This document shows positions 55,691 to 64,000 of a stretch of 64,000 nt of DNA, in pieces. A program made the position numbers and the translations under genes. How positions within the stretch are numbered: the first letter of the stretch is position 1; each line of letters starts with the position of its first letter. This DNA is from Prosopocoilus inquinatus (lineage: Eukaryota; Arthropoda; Insecta; Coleoptera; Lucanidae). The notes below the pieces were generated by a model. The model did not search any database and was not told the origin of the DNA. It was given only the letters and a program-made list of their open reading frames with translations. Location: assembly GCA_036172665.1 (NCBI GenBank), contig CM069871.1, forward strand, positions 60,944,713 through 61,008,712, in the 5' to 3' direction.

Positions 55691-56608
55691 GTATGCTCGG
55701 GCTTGCAGGCTAGCCGGGTGTTTTTTTAGGAGCCTGCAACTCACAACATGTTGACTAACTTGTCCACACACAAATGGACTTGTTGCTGCGAGCATGTTGC
55801 TCAACATGTTGCGCAGTAAGTGACTTGCTTTAAGAGGTAAAATCGACCCTGAGGTGGTGATATTTGTGGAAAAATAGTTTCGCAGTTTTTGAGTGAATGG
55901 GACACGAGAAATGTGTCGATAAAAGAGACGCCACGATGCCCCTGGTATTATACATATGTAGAGGTCGTGGTTTATTGCCGGGCATGAATCAGAGGGTGGC
56001 TGCAGAATATGATCTCAGGTGGTATGTTCTTGTAGAACTAGTAGGGTGATATATCCTATTTATTGGTAATGCGGTATGAGGATCGTGCAGTTATATGGAG
56101 TTATCTGGTAGCAGAATATCACCTGGTGGCGCTGACCGGGATCGTTGATCGGTCAGAGGATGGTAACGTGCACCAGCATACGGTACCGTGGGGCTTGTCG
56201 CAGTGACAAGCAGCACTGATGAAGTGCAGGGCATCGGCAAGACAATTATCTGTATTCTGTATTCATTATGAATAGGAATTCATGTTGCAAGTCGAATATT
56301 TTCGAAAACTGAGTTAAACTAGATTTTGAAAGTAAAAATCAATAGCGTTATAGAAACAATTGCAAAATGAAACTGTCACAGTTTTCTTTTTTAGTAGGAT
56401 GTAAAATGTAAGATGTGATGTAAAAAAATTAAACGCTAAACATAGGCGCCGGATTTTCCAAATATTGTCGGGTGCAATTATTGTCGATAGATCAGTTTAT
56501 AATATGTATAAGACATATAATTTGTTCACAAATGAAAAGACCACTGCCGGTGTTGCCTTATGAAAAATACAACTGGCAACAGCGTCCTAGTTAGAAACTT
56601 GATAACAA

Positions 56609-56901
56609 ATGTTTTCTTTCGCATAAAAGTTTGAATCTGTTTTCGACTAGTTTGTATCTGGATTCTGTAGTTGTTGCAACAAACACCTCACCTTTGAATT
56701 ACTGATATGATAGTTCGCCTGCAAATAACTGCAATTCAATGAAAACGAAATATAAAAATAGTTTAATTCGAAGGGAAAAGGAAATTACCAATCTGAACAG
56801 AAATTTCAAGGAGAGTGGGGATTAATTCGTTTGCAAAAGAATGTCTGTCTTTGAATCTAAACGCGTTTGGATCACGTTTTTGTGAGCAAAAGAAAACACC
56901 T
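56609..56901. mobile_element. MITE of the GTGCTTTCTTTC family, copy 2
   Basis: Ends ATGTTTTCTTTCGCATAAAA and, inverted, AGGTGTTTTCTTTTGCTCAC. Same internal order as copy 3 (AATAGTTTAATTCGAAG, GGGGATTAATTCGTTTG). Confidence 0.75.
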
Positions 56902-57004
56902 AATAAAGTGACAAGTATAGGAAATAAATGACAAGGTTATGAGTTCTGAATTTTTAATAATTACGATAGATTAATGGTTGATGAGCGTTTTTCATTTTAA
57001 CAGT

Positions 57005-57273
57005 AAGTGCTTTCTTTCGCTTAAAAGTTTGAATCTGGTTTCGAATAGTTTAGATTTAAATTATTGACTGGCAATTCGTCTGCAAATAACAGCAATTCGG
57101 TCCAAACCAGTCCAAACAAAACATAAAAATAGTTTGATTCGAAGAGGAAAGGGGATTATCGATCTGGACTGAAATTTCAAAGAAAGAGGGGATTAATCCG
57201 TTTGGAAAAGAACGTCTGTCTATGAAACTAAACGAGTTTGGACCAAGTTTTTGTGAGCGAAAGAAAGAATCTA
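57005..57273. mobile_element. MITE of the GTGCTTTCTTTC family, copy 3
   Basis: Ends AGTGCTTTCTTTCGCTTAAA and, inverted, GATTCTTTCTTTCGCTCACA. Direct neighbour of copy 2, about 100 bp away, same orientation. Confidence 0.75.
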
Positions 57274-57518
57274 ATGAAAAGGTTTTTTCCATTTGCATGG
57301 CATTGAGAAGGATAAGTATTTAAATTGATTTGCAAATACCTTGACAGGCATGACATGAAACTTCAAATATCTTACCAACTTAGCATCAGGGATGAGGAAA
57401 GAGATAACATGAAACTTCAGGTATCTTACCAACTTAGTATCAGCGAGGGTAATTGTGTTTTATAACAACATAATGCAACAGGTGGTGGTTTTTTGATTTG
57501 TGAACAAACAGTACACTA

Positions 57519-57588
57519 ATAGCGTTTTCTACTGATGTGCACTAATATGAACTGAGTGTGCATTAGTGCATGTCAGTAGAAAACGCTA
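57519..57588. repeat. 70-bp palindromic repeat
   Basis: TAGCGTTTTCTACTGATGTG...CATGTCAGTAGAAAACGCTA, near-perfect arms of about 26 bp around a short loop. Too small for coding; MITE-like. Confidence 0.75.
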
Positions 57589-58157
57589 CATTTAAGTATG
57601 CTGTATTCCTGCTTTGGACGATGAACCAGGAAGAGCTAGCAATATTTTAAACAATTTCTGAATTTCCAGTAGGTAATCCTGTCAATTGCGGATCTTCTTT
57701 AAAAAACTGTGTAATATCAAAAAAATTCTGCGTCAAATAATTTCTGCTTCTTTAAATTTAGTAAACAAAAGGACACTACTTTGTCGGGTGCTCTCTAATA
57801 CTTTTGCACCCAACAAAATCATTTGTCAGGTGCACAAGGACCTTGCACCCGATGAAGCGGCGCCTATGACGCTAAAGACTGGACACTAACTACCCTACGG
57901 TCCTAATGCCCTTTTTAAAGCCTATTTTATTGACACATTTCTCGAGTCCCATTCACTCAAAAACTGCGAAACTATTTTTCCACAAATATCACCATCTCAG
58001 GGTCGATATTACCTCTTAAAGCAGGCCACTCACTGGGCAACATGTTGAGCAACATGCTCGCAGCAACAACTCCACTTGTGTGTGGTCAAGTTAGTCAACA
58101 TGTTGTGAGTTGCAGGCTCCTAAAAAATACCCAGCCAGCCTGCAAGCCCGAGCATAC

Positions 58158-58492
58158 TGTTACAGCTGTGAGGCGCACATAAATCTATTTTTTGTACTAG
58201 TAACCCCATCTTACGTCACAGAACGTTATCGAAGTTTCTCGATGGTTCCAGCACGTTCGAGACTTACAGCGATCTACTATAAAAGCTGAGCTATAAGCAC
58301 GCCAGTTAGTTCAGTTAGAAGTTAGCAAGCGAAGGTTTCACACCTCGAATAAACAAAAAGTACATTTTGTAGAAATTATTATGTATTATAGCTCATTGCT
58401 ATTGTGTTTTTAAATTATGTAAAGCGACAGTTTGTAATTAAAATGTTCTGTAAATTAACGACTATAATTTGTGAATCCCCAAATTCGTAGCA
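58158..58492 (+). repeat. LTR-like segment in right arm
   Basis: TGTTACAGCTGTGAGG...AATTCGTAGCA, 335 bp, flanked by CATAC on the left and ATATT on the right, a near 4-bp duplication (ATAC/ATAT). TATA-like CTATAAAAGC near 58278. A solo LTR captured in the duplicated segment. Confidence 0.7.
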
Positions 58493-60542
58493 ATATTGCT
58501 ACGTGTGTGGCGTCCTGAAGATATATTGACGAATATGTTGCCGAGATGTTGCCAAACGTGTTGCCCATTGAACGATCTGCTTAATAAAACATTGCCTCCT
58601 CCAGGCTAATATTTCGCAAAGAGAAAACATCCACTGCACATTTTAACCACATTCGCGAATCCCACTCCTTAATGCCTCCGGCATACGTTTATCCTTCGCA
58701 CTAACCCCTGGGAGACAGCCCCAATCTTTTCCCTTTCTTTGCCTGCCTAGGTCAGACACAGCTCCGCAACATATTACCAAACCAAACAAACATGCTCTTA
58801 CTTATAATAATAATATTTATTCGTACTTGCCCAATACAAGAAAGGATGTACATGTCAGTAACTACGTTAGGGAAATCTATCTAAGCAGAATTTTATCCTT
58901 AAGTCTAAGAATAACGTTGTCATTAAGAAAATCAGTAACGGAGTAGTATACATTATTACATAGAAACCGTTTAATACTTTACAGGTATATCGAGAATGTA
59001 TAAATAAATTTTCTAAAACTCAAAATTTCTTAAACATACAACTACAAGTGACAAAATAAGTCATCAGTCCGCTCGAGTTTAGAATTTACGTCATTATTCC
59101 TCTAGTCTATTATAAAATGCGTTATCAAGAAAACTCTGAACTTGCTTTTACTTCTTAGCGGCACGCTAAGCTACATCGTGCCTTCGAAAAATAAAAGCAA
59201 GTTCAGAGGCTTCTTGATAACGTATTTTATTGAACGCATTTTACATTGGCGCAGTTAGTAAGATTCGTAACTGCTTCCGAAGAAGCAAAATATTCATCGA
59301 TTGTTCGATTCAAAAAAGTCGGATTTCCATCCTCCTGCAGCATATTATTTTAGAGGTTGAAGAGGTAATGACGGAAAAGAAAATAAAGAAATCTCTGCTT
59401 TAACCTCAGCGACGAAACTAATTTCTTTCCGCTTCTTCATCACATAAAATAATGTTAACAATTTTAAAGCATGTGGAAAGTCAGCTAAAATTACAGTGGG
59501 GCCCTCAAGCTCCTCTGGATAGCTATTTTTGCCCTAATTAGAGCCTCATCAGCAGAAGAGTAGATCGAGAAACTACCGCAGTCCAAACGACTCGCCCGTT
59601 ATGCAAACGGTAAGCCTATAATAGCAGTCTGCGGCGCGCACATAATAAGCAAATAAACAATTCAATCTGATCTGTTTGAAGAGCGAAAGAAACAAAATGA
59701 AATAAACACGCCGCCAAATATTTTTTTCTTTCGTTTGAGTAAAACGAGCGATCGTAGTTTTATCTGTTTAACAGAAAAACGTTAAAACTCCAACCGCGCG
59801 GGATTTCACGCCTTAAGCTGTAAACTAAGTATTGAGGGATTAATCAATAAATTTATAATGAGAAATAGCCAAATTTTTAGGTAACAATTCGCAGTCGAAT
59901 CGGATGAAAATCATAATTTACTTTTTACTGAAGCAAATTCTCTGAATTTTATAATTTTAGAGGACCTTGCGACTGTATAAATTTGTATCCGGGTGTAACT
60001 TAAATAATAAGAGCGATAAGAATATTCATCGGTAGTAATGATTCAAGAAAGTATTTTTTTTTAATTCGTACTGTTTCACTATAAATAGATTTATAAACCT
60101 TTAAATGTCGTTCCGAAGTCGACACATACCTACATAAAACAAATTTCCGAAAGAACGATTAAAATAATTTTGATCAAGCTTTTTGCGTTTATAGTTTATA
60201 AATATCTCTTGCAAGTTTCGTTTTTATTTTTATCACATACGTATCAAAGAGATAACATCGGCTGAGATAAAACCGCTTTTGGGTTTTCATGAAACAAGCA
60301 CCTCTTGACTCTTTTATCTTTAGACTTCACTTCAGTAGATTGAAAAAATAAATCCGATTTTTGTTATTATTTGTATTATTACGTGGCGACATTTCCGTAG
60401 TTATTTTACGCAAACACAGATATTATTTAAGTGATTATAAACCTTTGTAACTTTTAATCAGATTTCATTTTTTTTAAGAAAAATATTGTGATATCGACAG
60501 CTCAAGTTGAAAATCTAACGAACACAAGTAATGACTAATTAC

Positions 60543-62718
60543 TAAAGTCCGGATTTATATGTGCTAAAAAAGTGGAAAATAAGTTTTTTTTATGCGATTA
60601 AAATGGATCAAAATATGGATATTATATGCGATAAAAATTTTATTTTACTTATACATACTTTAGAATAATAAAAACATAAATTGTTTCATATAAGTAATTT
60701 TAACACTTAACACTTAAGTAGTAGGATTACAAAATATAATCAACAGTTGATTTAAATTATTTGGGGTAAAATTTTGTCGTCTGTCTGTCAAAATATTTTT
60801 ATAAGAGGAAAACGAACGCTCGACATCGCATGAAGTAATGGGCGCAAATTTCATGGATGCTACATCTTTGGGGTCCATGTCCAAATCCTCTTCACTTTGA
60901 CCTTTTAAAACTAAACAGATTTTCCTCATTTTATTGTAGTCAGGATTACGTAATAGAACCTTGTCTAATTTTGCCATTAACTTCTCTCCTATCTCCCCTG
61001 GAATTGATTTTACACTTTCAATTGCATCATCGACCACTTCAAAAGAATCTAATAGAGCCGTCTGGGATGATTCCAACTTTTTAATGGTGAATATTAAAAC
61101 CGAAAAATGAGTTTTAATGAATGCTAATTGATTCCCGATGTTTGTGTTCGACATGCATTCCTTACAAATTCTTAAAGCCGCTGAATTGGAATCATCCAAT
61201 TCTAAGAAAATTTCCTTTAATTGTTTAAAGTTATCTGCGTAAAAATTTGCTGCTTCAAGCCACGTACCCCATCTCGTAATTATTGGTTCTGGTGGTAATG
61301 GCAGGTCAGCAGCTAATTCTTTATAGTGTTGTATACGCAGTGGGGCTTTAAGAAACGCCTTTTTTCCGTTATTGATCAACTTATTTACTGTTGGGTATTC
61401 TGGTCGCACCAATTCAGCGAGCCTATTCATTGTGTGAGCCATACAAGTGAAGTGCATCAGATTTGGGTAAAACACCTGTAAAGCCTGTCCTGCTTTTATC
61501 ATGTAGGCTGCTGCATCAGACACCATTAGTAATATATTTTCCGATTTAACTTGATTAGGTGCATATAAAAGTGTCAAGCTGTCGTTAATAAAACGTGCGA
61601 TCGTTGAATGATTTGTTTTTTCCAAAACTGCACTATTTACCAAATAAGATATTGGTGCAACTGTGTTGCTTAATACTCCTGCTAACATATTTGCTACATA
61701 ACGACCGCAGGCATCTGTCGTTTCATCAACTACTATATAAATATTGTTGTCGCTAAGCTTCTCTCTTATTTTCTTCATCCGTTGCTGGTAGCATATACTT
61801 AGATAGTTTTTCCGCAAAATCGATTCATTTGGAATATGACGATTGCAATATTTTTCCAAAAAAGTTCGAAAACTTGCTTGTTCAAGTTTATGCCAAGGAA
61901 TGTTTGACTCTGCCATAGCACTGCACAAGTCTAAAAAGAATTCATTTCCTGTGTCACTGCCCTGTGAGTTACTGGCTGTTGAAGAAATAAAAGACTGCTT
62001 AAAGTTAGACACACATCTTTTCTCCGACTCCTTATGGAGGTTTGTAGCCAAATGTTGATCAATCTGGCACTTTTGGTCTGACGACACCTTAAAATATTGT
62101 CAAAATGAAAATGTGATTTTTAAGAGAATTTGTAAGGTATCTACCTGTTTTGAGCATACGTTGTAAAAAATAACTTTTCCATCTGTAGTTAGATGTTTAG
62201 ATGCTTTAATCCATTTTTTCAATAGCTCGGATCGAGAGGATGCTACTTTCGGCATTTTGAAAAGATAAGCACTGAATTTATTTCGTCTTTAAATTAAATA
62301 AGAAAATAACAACTAATTCGCGTTGATAAATACACTAGTCACTAGTCACACACATTCACGGAGTTCTTATCTCAAACTGAAATGCAAAACATAAGTGCAA
62401 AATGCAAGTGCAAGTCGTTACAGATTCCCAGAAAATCACATTCCGGGAAATCGTAAAATAAAGTGGCCAGACGTTGAGAAGAATAAATTACTTCTTGGAA
62501 AAGCTGCAGACTTGAATATTGACCGTATATGGAATTATAATGTTATTTATATCAATATATGGATAAATAAATAAATATGCGCTAAAAGTCTAAAATATTA
62601 AGTTATATGCGAAATAAAACTACCATTTTTGGGCTTCTCTAATCAACAAACATATAAATACATATATTTAGGTATGTTAGAGTAAAAAACTTGTAAAAAC
62701 TTATAAATCCGGTCTCTA
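60543..62718 (-). mobile_element. hAT element copy B, 2176 bp
   Basis: Target duplication CTAATTAC (60535-60542, 62719-62726). Same ends and content as copy A in the opposite orientation. The left arm of the large inverted repeat still has the empty site, a single GTAATTAG at 53270-53277. Confidence 0.94.
60714..62255 (-). CDS. hAT transposase B, two exons, zinc finger damaged
   Basis: Exon 1 is 62255-62145, intron 62144-62088 (57 bp), exon 2 is 62087-60714. The frame is open throughout and the catalytic motifs equal those of copy A (DETTD, VSDAAAYM, CDVERSFS). In exon 1 the first BED cysteine is changed (FCNAC in A reads FYNVC here), which should break the DNA-binding finger. Four other residue changes from A are visible in exon 2 (Y/C, S/L, T/I, G/D). 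Probably catalytically competent but poor in DNA binding. Confidence 0.87.
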
Positions 62719-63063
62719 CTAATTACAGACTGGAATTAAAAATAATAAATATGGTTACGGTTTGGTTTAGGGCTGGCCGGGTATAATATGAAACACATTA
62801 TTTATTGTGTTAATCAATAAACATTGTGACTTATATGGTCTGGTAAAGGTCGAGAGTTATTCAGAGCAATACTGATCACTGATACATTGTATGGACTGAC
62901 TTAAACTAAACTACGAAAGACCGGACCCAACTTCACTCAATGCTTTCCTCGGAGTTTGGTTGTACAGATTGTTGGAGACTAGCGGACCTCGTGTGTGTAT
63001 TGTTACAGTTTAAAAAATATTTGGACTTTTGCGACACTCTCTATAATAAATCTTCCGGTTCTT

Positions 63064-63897
63064 TTAAGAGAATCTACGGCTCGCTTTCCGAACAATCGGA
63101 CTGCGCCAGAGAGTTTTTTTTTTCGTATGAAACTCGTTCGACTCTACGCGTTATTTCTTTTTTATTGAGGATCAATTGCCCGGAATTTTATCCAATTAAA
63201 TGTTTTTCTACATCACAGATTTCTTCGTTGTAACTTTTACGCAGAAACGCGCTCGTTTTATTTTCGTCAAATTCAAGCGAATTAAATTATATTTTTTTCT
63301 CCGGCGGGAGGCGTCCGTTAGTCTATTTTTTTGTTAACTTGGTCCGAATGAGTCTACAACCCATTCTGCTTGTTTCGAGGACGCTCCCATTACCTCTGAC
63401 ATTTAACGTCACACGTGGATTATCTTTCGCTGGATTGGCTATACATTCTCGTTCCTTCTCTCTTTATGTTTGTTCCTCTTCTCCCCATCTCCGCACGCCT
63501 CGAATCGAGTTAGCAACACTCCATTCTCGGTATAGGGTCCGGGTAAACTTCTTGTGTTTTGTGCGTATTTTCATTGCGTCGAAGAAATATTTCCCCTGGG
63601 GGTGAAATGTACCTCACGGCCTTTGCCCGACTTTGACTGGTTGGCCTAAGGTAAGCAGCGTCTCACGTGCCTTAACCAGCTTGGTGCCCAATCTCACCAG
63701 GTGAGTGTAATCGTCGTTGGCTACTCCGATTCGTATTTTATTTTAATAGAATCTGCGGCTCGCTTTCCGAATAATCGGACTGCGCCAGAGAGTTTTTTTT
63801 TCGTATGAAACTCGTTCGACTCTACGCGTTATTTCTTTTTTATTAATGTTTTTTTTTTACATTACAGATTTCTTCGTTGTAACTTTGACGCAGAAAT
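63064..63897 (+). repeat. Direct duplication at outer end of right arm
   Basis: 63064-63247 recurs at 63740-63897 in the same orientation (GCTCGCTTTCCGAA(C/T)AATCG, TACGCGTTATTTCTTTTTTA). The left arm has only one copy (about 52740-52930). The second copy has a 40-bp internal deletion. Confidence 0.85.
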
Positions 63898-63972
63898 GCA
63901 ATTAGGTAACTGTGACCCACTGAAACGCTTTTTATTTGGTTTGTAATAATAAGGTCAAGAGTAGTAGGGAAG

Positions 63973-64000
63973 TAGGCTTTAAAAAGGGCATTAGGACCGT
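63973..64000. repeat. Inverted copy of the sequence bordering the right arm
   Basis: The last 28 bases of the window (from TAGGCTTTAAAAAGGGCATT) are the exact inverse of 57898-57925. The right arm is therefore enclosed by inverted 28-bp or longer borders; the match may continue past the window edge. Confidence 0.85.

Larger units (their letters stand above)
52253..55925 (-). repeat. Large inverted repeat, left arm (3.67 kb)
   Basis: Inverted counterpart of 57927-63739. When the hAT copy B and one target duplication are removed from the right arm, its length is 3629 bp against 3673 here. Homology is continuous with small indels. Contents include an LTR-like segment (55346-55690), a hairpin (54597-54735), a transposon-related block (54050-54370), and a well-formed splice-donor word CAG/GTGAGTGT on the minus strand (near 52290). 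An 88-codon open frame (52389-52655) is kept in both arms, but I recognise no domain. Confidence 0.9.
55926..57926. other. Spacer between the large inverted-repeat arms
   Basis: 2.0 kb. 55960-56200 is an inverted, diverged relative of the repeat that hAT copy A split (48270-50690). Two direct MITE copies (56609-56901, 57005-57273) and a short palindrome (57519-57588) follow. A block of three similar ~55-bp segments (TACCAACTTAG, 57360-57440) is seen. No gene recognised. Confidence 0.65.
57927..63739 (+). repeat. Large inverted repeat, right arm, with hAT copy B
   Basis: Matches the left arm in the opposite orientation from ATTGACACATTTCTCG (57928) to CCGATTCGTATTTTA (63739). Interrupted only by the hAT copy B at 60543-62718. 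Features mirror the left arm: LTR-like segment 58158-58492, hairpin about 59105-59245, and the splice-donor word near 63700. Confidence 0.9.

Noticed and set aside
1..64000. tRNA or rRNA genes
   Set aside because: No cloverleaf-type A/B boxes or rRNA sequence noticed by eye; a tRNAscan or covariance search would be needed to exclude short ones.

Overview
This window is AT-rich animal nuclear DNA, most likely from an insect. The evidence is very short introns (55, 57 and 61 bp) next to huge ones, no operons, and a dense mix of animal transposons (Transib, Penelope, Ty3/gypsy, hAT, Tc1/mariner, an APE-type LINE). The species cannot be named from the sequence.

The one host gene I can support is on the minus strand. 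Four exons (43342-43208, 43146-42994, 42938-42671, 21100-20861) join in frame and match the N-terminus and start of the calpain-like domain of androglobin (ADGB). Introns 1 and 2 are 61 and 55 bp; intron 3 is 21,570 bp and is filled by nested transposons; intron 4 starts at 20860 and runs off the left edge. Everything from 1 to 20860 is therefore probably intron 4, and everything above about 43.4 kb is upstream of the gene.

Intron 4 (1-20860): a Transib (RAG1-like) transposase relic split by a 735-bp element with TTA target duplications; a rearranged Penelope-like element whose pseudo-LTR carries a hammerhead-type ribozyme; inside that, a Ty3/gypsy element (copy 1) whose 5' LTR is split by a hAT element with an open 617-aa transposase; a 1-kb foldback element; and 16.0-20.5 kb, a patchwork of diverged direct duplications.

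Intron 3 (21101-42670): one LINE (minus strand, 3' end near 21247, 5' part near 38.7 kb) was the landing site for four further insertions: gypsy copy 2, a small hAT relic, a ZMYM1-like hAT of 4.9 kb, and a 6-kb long-TIR element of unclear class. For three of them, removing the insert plus one target duplication restores the LINE reading frame; at the gypsy copy 2 site the LINE protein also continues across. The last two contain further nests (two solo LTRs, palindromic repeats, a Tc1/mariner-type element).

43.4-64 kb: a 1.9-kb inverted-repeat element, then two near-identical hAT elements (48394-50575 plus strand, 60543-62718 minus strand) with open transposases, and a large inverted repeat (arms 52253-55925 and 57927-63739). 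The right arm carries the second hAT; the left arm keeps the empty site.

The most interesting item is the gypsy family. Its Pol C-terminus carries a TARG1/OARD1-like ADP-ribose macrodomain, clearest in copy 2, where both residues known to be catalytic in TARG1 (Lys of the ITKK-like motif, Asp of GCGLD) are visible. Copies 1 and 2 have largely complementary deletions.
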